Assembly (NCBI RefSeq): GCF_001983105.1
Contig: NZ_MOMC01000067.1
Coordinates: 25,971-31,249 of the forward strand
Source of the DNA: Pseudofrankia asymbiotica
GTDB taxonomy: Bacteria > Actinomycetota > Actinomycetes > Frankiales > Frankiaceae
Length of the DNA stretch: 5,279 nucleotides
Direction of reading: 5' to 3'
In this document: piece by piece, positions 1 to 4,739 of the stretch
Layout: each line of letters opens with the position of its first letter
Position numbering within the stretch: the stretch's first letter is position 1
Translations under genes and position numbers: made by a program
The notes under the pieces: model-generated
The model's input: only the letters and a program-made list of their open reading frames with translations
Database searches by the model: none
What the model was told of the DNA's origin: nothing

Positions 1-671
1 GATGGGGTGATCGTCCTGTTGTGACCTGTGTGGCCCGTTTGGTGCCGCGTAAGGGCCAGGACGTCCTGATCAGGGGGTTCCCGTCGGTGTTGCGTAACCA
101 CCCGGACGCGCTACTGGTCGTCATCGGCCGTGGGCGGAGCGCCGGCCGGCTGCGACGACTGGCGGCGAGCGCCGGTGTCAGGGAGAATGTCGTTCTCACG
201 GGCCCCGTGCCCGAGGGGGAGCTGCCCGCCTACCTGGACGCGGCGGATGTGTTCGCGATGCCGTCGCGGCCCGCCAAGCTGGGCCTGGACCTGGAGGGAC
301 TCGGACTGTCGTCGCTGGAAGCCGCCGCCGCTGGCAAGCCGGTGATCACCGGCGCCGCCGGGGGAGCGCCCGAGGTCGTGATCCCCGGTGAGACCGGGCT
401 GGTCGTCGACGGTTCCGACGTGTCCGCTGTCGCCGGTGCGGTCGACGGGCTGCTCGCCGACCCGGACCGCGCCCGGCGCATGGGCGCCGCCGGCCGGGAG
501 TTCATGATGTCGTCCTGGACCTGGGAGTACCTCGGCGGCCGGCTCGCCGCGATGCTGACCGGCCCGTCGTACGCCTCCGCCCTCGCGGGCGCCCCCGCGA
601 GGGCGGCCTCCCCGCCGTCACTGGATCTTCCGTTCCCGGCGGACCGCACAGACGGCCCGACGGCGCCATGA
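1..671 (+). CDS. GT4-family glycosyltransferase, PimB/PimB'-like (5' partial)
   Basis: C-terminal part (222 codons, reading from position 3) of a retaining GT-B glycosyltransferase. The frame is open to the left edge, so the GTG at 21 is internal. Seen: the nucleotide-sugar-binding half, with R12 and K17 of ARLVPRKGQD (fragment numbering); GPVPEGELPAYLDAADVFAMPSR; the EX7E pair Glu98 (codon 294) and Glu106 (codon 318); and GGAPEVV, the usual diphosphate-contact loop. The family transfers a sugar, for PimB' mannose from GDP-mannose, onto phosphatidylinositol mannoside at the inner face of the membrane. The domain layout closely recalls PimB' as I know it, but the sugar donor and acceptor are inferred. 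The last 40 or so residues are Ala/Pro-rich and probably disordered. The stop overlaps the next start as ATGA (668-671), implying translational coupling. Full-length relatives are near 380 residues, so roughly 160 are missing. Another GT4 specificity is possible. Confidence 0.88.
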   Translation, partial: WGDRPVVTCVARLVPRKGQDVLIRGFPSVLRNHPDALLVVIGRGRSAGRLRRLAASAGVRENVVLTGPVPEGELPAYLDAADVFAMPSRPAKLGLDLEGLGLSSLEAAAAGKPVITGAAGGAPEVVIPGETGLVVDGSDVSAVAGAVDGLLADPDRARRMGAAGREFMMSSWTWEYLGGRLAAMLTGPSYASALAGAPARAASPPSLDLPFPADRTDGPTAP

Positions 672-1936
672 GCGAACTGGCGGAGCGGGTGGTCGAGCCG
701 GTAGCCGGTCCGACGTCGCCCGAAGTGACGCTGCCCGAGGCCTCGCCGCTCGGAACCGAGCTGCTCGGAACCGAGCTGCCCGAAACCGAGCCACCAGCGA
801 CCCGGCCGGCCGAGACCGCGTCGTCGGCGACCCCTCTCCTGGCAACCGAGCAGACCGGAACCGACCTGGCTGGAACCGACTCGTCCGAAACTGAACTGGC
901 CGGAATCGAACTAGCTGGAACCGAACTGGCCGGAACCGAACTGGCCGGAACCGAACTGGTCGGAATCGAGCAGCCCCTGGCGGCGCCCGCGAGCGTGCCG
1001 TCGGCGGCGAAGTCCCGCCGGTCCCGGCGGATCATGGCCGTGCTCAGCATCATCGCGCCCGCCATTGGCGCGGTGTGGCTCGGAACGCACCACGAGGAGC
1101 TGCGGGCGGCCTTCCAGGCCTGCAAGCGGGCCGACGGCGAGTGGCTGCTGGTCGCGGTGGTGGCGGCGTGCGCGACCTACTTCGCCGCGGCGGCGAGCAT
1201 GAAGGGCGCGGTGACGCGCAAGCTCCCGTTCGGCCAGCTGCTCGCCATCCAGATCGCCGGGATCCTGCCGAACGTGCTGGTGCCCGCCGGCATGGGCGTC
1301 GCCGCCCTGCAGACCCGCTACCTGCTCAGGCGCGGCCTGACCATGGCCGAGGCCGTCGCCTCGACCGCCGCGAACGCGACGGCCGGCGCGATCCCGCATG
1401 CCGTGATGCTCGTCGTGCTGCTGTTCGCCGGGGCGGTCCCGTTGCCGCACCTCGCGTTCGGGGGGATCATTCGCTACCTCGTGGTGGCCACCGCGGTGGT
1501 GGTGCTCGTGACGGCGTGCGTGCCCAAGGTGCGCCGGGTCGTCGGCTCGGGGGCACGCCGCCTGGCCGAGCACCGTGACCTGCTGTCCGGCGCGGGCAGC
1601 ACCCAGCGGGCCGTGCTGCTGTGGGGCGGCTCGATCGCGATCCCGATGCTGCACGCCGCGACGCTGTGCGCGATCGCGGCCGCGCTGCACGCCCCGCTCG
1701 GCCCTGGAAAGATCATCGTGGTCTACCTGGTGGCGAGCGCGCTGTCGGCCATCATCCCGTCGCCCGGCGGCTTCGGCGGGCTCGACGCGGCCCTGACGGC
1801 GCTGCTCACCGGTGCCGGCGTGCCCACCGCCACGGCGATCGCCGCCGTCCTCGGCTACCGCCTGCTCACCGCCTGGCTCCCGCTGGCCCCCTCCGCCGCC
1901 GTCTGCGGCGTCCTCATCCGCACCCGCGTCATCTGA
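668..1936 (+). CDS. Lysylphosphatidylglycerol synthase TM / YbhN flippase-like membrane protein with N-terminal pentapeptide array
   Basis: A 422-residue integral membrane protein. Residues 1-113 are acidic, Thr/Glu-rich and low in complexity, and contain 15 pentapeptides at 29-103. A basic patch (AAKSRRSRR, 113-121) precedes the first membrane segment, suggesting a cytoplasmic N-terminus. I count about eight hydrophobic segments, near 122-140, 159-178, 189-213, 228-257, 264-285, 314-340, 347-380 and 386-417. The family signature PSPGGFGGLDAAL (364-376) and YRLLTAWLPL (397-406) place it in the PF03706-type family. Members include the membrane half of MprF and proteins proposed to move lipids or lipid-linked sugars; there is no lysyl-transferase domain here. 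The ATG overlaps the upstream glycosyltransferase stop with no clear Shine-Dalgarno, so translation is probably coupled. A shared lipid-glycan pathway is inferred from that coupling. The substrate is unknown. Confidence 0.87.
   Translation: MSELAERVVEPVAGPTSPEVTLPEASPLGTELLGTELPETEPPATRPAETASSATPLLATEQTGTDLAGTDSSETELAGIELAGTELAGTELAGTELVGIEQPLAAPASVPSAAKSRRSRRIMAVLSIIAPAIGAVWLGTHHEELRAAFQACKRADGEWLLVAVVAACATYFAAAASMKGAVTRKLPFGQLLAIQIAGILPNVLVPAGMGVAALQTRYLLRRGLTMAEAVASTAANATAGAIPHAVMLVVLLFAGAVPLPHLAFGGIIRYLVVATAVVVLVTACVPKVRRVVGSGARRLAEHRDLLSGAGSTQRAVLLWGGSIAIPMLHAATLCAIAAALHAPLGPGKIIVVYLVASALSAIIPSPGGFGGLDAALTALLTGAGVPTATAIAAVLGYRLLTAWLPLAPSAAVCGVLIRTRVI
752..976 (+). repeat. 15-bp in-frame tandem repeat, 15 units, encoding pentapeptides [G/A/E]-T-E-L-A
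   Basis: Starting at 752 and stepping by exactly 15 bp, every unit has the core GGAACCGA or a near relative: 752, 767, 782, then degenerate copies at 797, 812 and 827, then 842, 857, 872, 887, 902, 917, 932, 947 and 962. The phase never breaks, so each unit is one pentapeptide (residues 29-103). Examples are GTELL, GTELP, ATEQT, GTDLA, GIELA, three GTEL-type units in a row, and GIEQP. The units at 917, 932 and 947 are nearly identical at DNA level, which points to recent expansion. The units at 797-827 have drifted. The array uses GAA and CTA codons more than its surroundings. It overlaps the coding sequence fully. Confidence 0.93.
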
Positions 1937-1950
1937 CAAGATCTGACAGG
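1931..1950 (+). repeat. 10-bp tandem duplication across the stop codon of the flippase-like gene
   Basis: ATCTGACAAG at 1931-1940 is followed directly by ATCTGACAGG at 1941-1950, 9 of 10 bases identical. The first copy contains the TGA stop (1934-1936). The shift of 10 puts the second TGA in another frame. The rest of the gap to the next gene (1951-2003) shows no clear promoter or terminator, so the transporter gene may be co-transcribed. Confidence 0.8.
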
Positions 1951-1989
1951 TTTGTGAGCCGGGCACAAGGCGGGTCCGCGCGCGGGGCC

Positions 1990-1995
1990 GGAGGG
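1990..1995 (+). promoter_or_regulatory. Ribosome binding site of the TSUP transporter gene
   Basis: GGAGGG lies 8 nt upstream of GTG at 2004. This is the best Shine-Dalgarno in the window and supports the GTG start directly. Confidence 0.75.
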
Positions 1996-2003
1996 TCTGG
2001 GGC

Positions 2004-2960
2004 GTGAACGGGATCGACGCGCTGCTGACGGCCGGGGCCGGGCTGCTGGCCGGTGGCGTCAACGCGATCGCGGGCGGCGGCACGCTGATCGCCTTCCCCG
2101 CGCTGCTGGCCGCCGGGCTGCCGGCCGTCACCGCCAACATCACCTCGTCGGTCGGGCTGGTCACCGGCTACGCGGGCGGCGCGCTGGGCTACCGACGCGA
2201 GCTCGCCGGCCAGGCGGCGCGGCTGCGGGCGCTCGGCCCGGCCGCGATCCTCGGCGGGGCCGCCGGCGCCGTGATCCTGCTGGTCACGCCCGGGGGCGCC
2301 TTCAAGGTGGCCGTCCCGTTCCTCGTCCTGCTCTCGTGCGCGCTGCTGGCCAGCCAGACGAAGCTCGCCGGTGTCGTCGCCCGCCGCCGCGCGGCCAGGA
2401 CCACCGGATCGGCGGCGGTCGCGGCACCCGCCGTGCCGACGGCCGGGCTGGGTGCCACACCGGGCGGGCCTGCCGCACCAGACGGGCCCGCGCCGGGGGG
2501 GTCTCCGGCCGGAGCCGGCACGGCGACCGCCGAGGTGACCGCCACCTCCCAGGCCACCACGCCGGCGGCGGCGGTGCCGGCGGGCGCCTCCGCCGCGCAG
2601 CCGGTCACCTGGCCGACGCGGGTCGGGGTGTTCCTCGCCGGCGCCTACGGGTCCTACTTCGGGGCAGGGCTTGGCGTCCTGCTGCTGGGGGTGCTCGGGA
2701 TCCTGCTGGTCGACGACCTGCAGCGCACGAACGCCCTCAAGACGCTGCTGTCGTTCATCGTGAACGCCGTCGGTGTCGTGATCTTCCTGGCGAGCGCCCA
2801 GGTCGCCTGGGCCTACGCCGGCATTCTCGTCGTCGCCTCGGCCGTCGGCGGCGTGCTGGGCGCCCGCGTCGCGCGCCGCCTGCCCGCCAAGGGCCTGCGC
2901 GCCGGCGTCATCACGCTCGGCCTTGTCGTCGCGGTCGTCCTGCTCATCCGTGACCTGTGA
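2004..2960 (+). CDS. TauE/SafE (TSUP) family transporter with extended central linker
   Basis: A 318-residue membrane protein with the two-fold repeat of the TSUP/DUF81 family, whose members export or take up sulfite, sulfonates, sulfoacetate or other organic anions. First half: GLLAGGVNAIAGGGTLIAFP (residues 13-32), then ANITSSVGLVTGYAGGALGYRR (44-65) and membrane segments near 78-94 and 99-117. Second half: GAYGSYFGAGLGVLLLG (213-229), the NALKTLLSFIVNAVG stretch (243-257), and segments near 266-288 and 298-316. Between the halves, residues 122-203 are a hydrophilic, low-complexity Ala/Pro/Gly/Thr run starting with RRRAARTTG. Relatives are usually about 250 residues, so most of this linker is extra. 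The basic start of the linker suggests it is cytoplasmic. GTG is chosen as start because of the strong ribosome binding site. The gene could be co-transcribed with the upstream pair. The family call is firm; the transported substrate is not known. Confidence 0.9.
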   Translation: MNGIDALLTAGAGLLAGGVNAIAGGGTLIAFPALLAAGLPAVTANITSSVGLVTGYAGGALGYRRELAGQAARLRALGPAAILGGAAGAVILLVTPGGAFKVAVPFLVLLSCALLASQTKLAGVVARRRAARTTGSAAVAAPAVPTAGLGATPGGPAAPDGPAPGGSPAGAGTATAEVTATSQATTPAAAVPAGASAAQPVTWPTRVGVFLAGAYGSYFGAGLGVLLLGVLGILLVDDLQRTNALKTLLSFIVNAVGVVIFLASAQVAWAYAGILVVASAVGGVLGARVARRLPAKGLRAGVITLGLVVAVVLLIRDL

Positions 2961-3010
2961 CGGCCTGACCTGTGACGGCCTGACCTGGGGCGATCTGAGC
3001 TGGGGCGGCC
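2951..3010 (+). repeat. Four-copy 15-bp tandem repeat across the stop codon of the TSUP gene
   Basis: Consecutive units are TGACCTGTGACGGCC (2951), the same again (2966), TGACCTGGGGCGATC (2981) and TGAGCTGGGGCGGCC (2996). The first two are identical; the last two share TGGGG where the first two have TGTGA. The stop codon TGA (2958-2960) lies in copy 1. Because the period is a multiple of three, copy 2 gives a second in-frame TGA at 2973-2975, while copies 3 and 4 have GGG at the matching codon. After copy 4 the same frame stays open to TGA at 3096-3098. Confidence 0.88.
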
Positions 3011-3038
3011 TCGTCCAGCGGGCCTCCCGCCCGGCCCC
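3002..3038 (+). terminator. Possible GC-rich terminator-like structure after the TSUP gene
   Basis: GGGGCGG at 3002-3008 can pair with CCGGCCCC at 3031-3038 with one bulged G. Inside it, GCGGG (3018-3022) pairs with CCCGC (3026-3030) around a CCT loop. There is no T-run. In DNA this rich in GC such pairing can arise by chance, so this is a weak call. Confidence 0.3.
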
Positions 3039-3158
3039 GACCGCGACCGCGCCGTCGCCCGCCTGACGCTCCTCGACCGCGACCTCGCCGCCCGCTGACG
3101 CCGCCGGCCGCCGCCGTTCCCGGCCGCTGACTTCATGCGCGGGACGCGCCTGGCGGGC

Positions 3159-3197
3159 GCCGTGGTACGTGTAAGCACGGCCGTGGTACGTGTAAGC
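3159..3197 (+). promoter_or_regulatory. 18-bp direct repeat, candidate operator/promoter of the molybdenum oxidoreductase gene
   Basis: GCCGTGGTACGTGTAAGC occurs perfectly at 3159-3176 and 3180-3197, start to start 21 bp, which is about two helical turns. The second copy ends 2 nt before ATG at 3200, where a Shine-Dalgarno would be expected, and none is visible. The gene may therefore be read as a leaderless mRNA, with TACGTG or TGTAAG of the second copy in -10 position. The repeat is seen directly; the regulatory role is inferred. A chance tandem duplication is the alternative, since similar duplications occur elsewhere in the window. Confidence 0.5.
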
Positions 3198-3199
3198 GC

Positions 3200-3796
3200 A
3201 TGGGGATCGTCTCGCCCGGCTTCCAGGGCCGGCGCCGTTCCAGCCCGACGCTGCCACCAGGCCAGTACCTCGAAGAGGACTTCCCGGTCCTGTCGGCCGG
3301 CCCTACGCCACGTATCCCGCTGGACCGGTGGCGGTTCACCATCACGACCGAGACCGGCGAGAAGTACGCCTGGACCTGGGACGAGCTGCGGGCACTGCCG
3401 CAGGAGACGCCGACGGTCGACATCCACTGCGTCACCAGCTGGTCGAAACTGGGCACCGAATGGGAGGGCGTCTCGCTCGACGTCCTGTTCGCCGACGTCG
3501 AGACGACCGCCGACTACGCGATGATCCATTCCTACGGCGGCTACACCACGAACCTGCCGATGGAGGATCTGCTCGACGGCCAGGCGTGGATCGCGCACAG
3601 CTACGACGGCGAGAACCTGGACCCGGAGCACGGCGGCCCCGCCCGGCTCCTCGTACCGCACCTGTACTTCTGGAAGTCCGCGAAGTGGGTCCGCGGCATC
3701 CAGCTCATGGTCGAGGACGCCCCGGGCTTCTGGGAGGCGGCGGGCTACCACGAACGTGGCGATCCGTGGCGGGAGGAGCGCTACGAGGGCGACTGA
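3200..3796 (+). CDS. Sulfite-oxidase-like molybdopterin-dependent oxidoreductase (cytosolic)
   Basis: A 198-residue protein with the molybdopterin-binding fold of sulfite oxidase and MsrP/YedY (PF00174 type). Cys77 in DIHCVTSW (74-81) matches the invariant cysteine that binds molybdenum. Other family features are PPGQYLEEDFPVLSAGPTPR (19-38), SYGGYTTNLP (111-120), GGPARLLVPHLYFWKSAKWVRG (145-166) and the C-terminal FWEAAGYHERGDPW (177-190). It lacks the dimerisation domain of true sulfite oxidases, a heme domain and a Tat signal: RRR at 11-13 is not followed by a hydrophobic stretch. It is therefore predicted to be cytosolic. ATG is the only start possible: the frame upstream has no ATG or GTG back to TGA at 3128, and actinobacterial relatives, as I recall, begin similarly. 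No Shine-Dalgarno is visible. The FAD reductase downstream is the likely electron partner. Despite the family name, the substrate is unknown and sulfite is not established. Confidence 0.9.
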   Translation: MGIVSPGFQGRRRSSPTLPPGQYLEEDFPVLSAGPTPRIPLDRWRFTITTETGEKYAWTWDELRALPQETPTVDIHCVTSWSKLGTEWEGVSLDVLFADVETTADYAMIHSYGGYTTNLPMEDLLDGQAWIAHSYDGENLDPEHGGPARLLVPHLYFWKSAKWVRGIQLMVEDAPGFWEAAGYHERGDPWREERYEGD

Positions 3797-3813
3797 TGGC
3801 GGGTGACTGATGG
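3791..3813 (+). repeat. 14-bp-period duplication at the oxidoreductase stop codon
   Basis: GACTGATGG occurs at 3791-3799 and again at 3805-3813, separated by CGGGT. The first copy contains the TGA stop (3794-3796), and each copy forms a TGATG stop/start overlap. The duplication creates several rival start codons for the next gene. Confidence 0.7.
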
Positions 3814-3838
3814 GGAAGGCTCCGTTGGTGAAGACTCC

Positions 3839-4609
3839 ATGACCGCCCGCCCGGCCCGGGTAGCGGCCCGGATGGCGTGGCGGGTCGGCCGCCTGACCGA
3901 GATCGTCGACGAGACCTCGACAGCCCGCACGCTCGTCCTCGACGTGCCCGGCTGGCCGGGGCACCTCGCCGGCCAGCGGGTCGACGTCCGGCTGACGGCC
4001 GAGGATGGCTACCACGCCTCGCGTGCCTACTCGATCGCCGCGCCCGCGAACGGCGACCGGGTGGAGGTCACCGTCCAGCGAGTGCCAGACGGTGAGGTGT
4101 CGCCCTACCTGACCGAGGTCTTCGCGGTGGGGGACCCGGTCGAGCTGCGCGGGCCGATCGGCGGCTGGTTCGTGTGGCGACCGGACGGGCCACCCGATCC
4201 GGTGCTGCTCGTCGCCGGTGGCTCCGGGATCGTCCCGCTGATGGCGATGATCCGTGCTCGCCGCGCGGCCCGCAGCCGAGTCCCGTTCCGGCTGGTCTAC
4301 GCCCTGCGCGGCCCCGGCGAGACGTACTACGCCGCCGAGCTGCGCGCCCGCGGCCCCGAGGATGGCGGCCTGGACGTGGCCTATGTCTACAGCCGGGCTG
4401 TTCCGGAAGGCTGGCGGCTCTCGCCCCACCGGATCACCGGGACGGACCTGGCCGCCAGCGGCTGGCCCGCCGAGCTCAACCCCACCTGCTACGTCTGTGG
4501 CCCCACCGGCTTCGTCGAGCATGTGGCCGACCTGCTCGTCGACCAGGGTCACGACCCGTCCCGCGTCCGCACCGAGCGCTTCGGTCCCACCGGCTCCTCA
4601 GGCCGCTGA
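3839..4609 (+). CDS. FAD/NAD(P)H-binding oxidoreductase (ferredoxin-NADP reductase-like), partner of the molybdenum protein
   Basis: A 256-residue flavin reductase of the ferredoxin-NADP+ reductase superfamily. In this numbering, RAYS (62-65) is the RxYS FAD-binding motif, GPIGGWF (105-111) follows it, LLVAGGSGIVPLMAMI (123-138) is the nicotinamide-nucleotide-binding segment, YVCGPTGFV (218-226) is the CGP motif and ERFGP (246-250) closes the domain. There is no 2Fe-2S ferredoxin domain: the only cysteines are the pair in TCYVCGP. Known members pass electrons from NAD(P)H via FAD to a partner. Its position 42 nt after the molybdenum protein suggests that protein is the acceptor. The start is uncertain: GTG 3803 (268 residues), ATG 3839 (256) and ATG 3872 (245) are all in frame. 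ATG 3839 is preferred because it gives a usual N-terminal length and follows a short overlapping ORF ending ATGA. Shine-Dalgarno signals are weak for all three. Confidence 0.88.
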   Translation: MTARPARVAARMAWRVGRLTEIVDETSTARTLVLDVPGWPGHLAGQRVDVRLTAEDGYHASRAYSIAAPANGDRVEVTVQRVPDGEVSPYLTEVFAVGDPVELRGPIGGWFVWRPDGPPDPVLLVAGGSGIVPLMAMIRARRAARSRVPFRLVYALRGPGETYYAAELRARGPEDGGLDVAYVYSRAVPEGWRLSPHRITGTDLAASGWPAELNPTCYVCGPTGFVEHVADLLVDQGHDPSRVRTERFGPTGSSGR

Positions 4610-4616
4610 CGCCGGC

Positions 4617-4647
4617 CGGTGTGCCGGTCGAGGCGACCGGACCACCG
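4617..4647 (+). terminator. Hairpin terminator candidate after the reductase gene
   Basis: CCGGTCG (4624-4630) pairs perfectly with CGACCGG (4634-4640) around an AGG loop. Below a 2x2 internal mismatch, CGGTG (4617-4621) pairs with CACCG (4643-4647). The structure begins 8 nt after the stop codon, a typical place for a terminator. There is no T-run after it, which is common in high-GC actinobacteria. It probably separates the redox pair from the methyltransferase gene. Confidence 0.55.
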
Positions 4648-4730
4648 CGGGCAGCGGCGGGAATCACGCTGGAGATGTTTGAGGCTCCGGGGGAGAGTTG
4701 AAGGGCGGAAGCCGTGATGTGCGCTGGCGA

Positions 4731-4735
4731 GGAGG
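4731..4735 (+). promoter_or_regulatory. Ribosome binding site of the O-methyltransferase gene
   Basis: GGAGG, part of GAGGAGG (4729-4735), stands only 4 nt before ATG at 4740. The spacing is short but the match is strong. No convincing -35/-10 pair was found in 4648-4730. Confidence 0.6.
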
Positions 4736-4739
4736 CCGG

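Noticed and set aside
21..671. A complete glycosyltransferase gene starting at GTG 21
   Set aside because: The reading frame continues to the left edge with family-like residues (GDRPVVTCVARL). The N-terminal acceptor half of the GT-B fold would be missing, so the gene starts outside the window.
752..976. Pentapeptide-repeat protein (right-handed quadrilateral helix) domain
   Set aside because: The units lack the regular central Phe/Leu with Ala two residues before it. Several units are Pro- or Ser-rich (ETEPP, ATRPA, ETASS), which would break such a fold. A disordered tail is more likely.
1976..1985. Palindrome CCGCGCGCGG as a terminator or operator before the TSUP gene
   Set aside because: It folds only into a very short stem and is an expected alternation in DNA of this composition. 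It also lies close to a good ribosome binding site.
911..2164. Long open frame on the - strand opposite the flippase-like gene
   Set aside because: It is antisense to a gene with clear family motifs. Its translation is Arg/Gly/Asp/His-rich low complexity, typical of shadow frames in very GC-rich DNA.
2951..3197. CRISPR array or iteron-type origin
   Set aside because: The 15-bp units are directly adjacent without spacers, and the 18-bp repeat has only two copies with 3 bp between them. No cas or replication initiator gene is present.
1929..3257. Long open frame on the - strand spanning the TSUP gene and the following gap
   Set aside because: It has no recognisable domain, and its composition is that of a GC-rich shadow. 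It runs across the repeat tracts only because 15-bp and 21-bp periods keep any frame open.
3200..3280. Tat signal peptide on the molybdenum oxidoreductase
   Set aside because: RRR is present at residues 11-13, but no hydrophobic segment follows, so export is not supported.
2813..4552. 579-codon open frame on the - strand opposite the redox pair
   Set aside because: The + strand carries two genes with catalytic motifs here. The antisense translation shows no domain and ends in Arg/Ser-rich low complexity.
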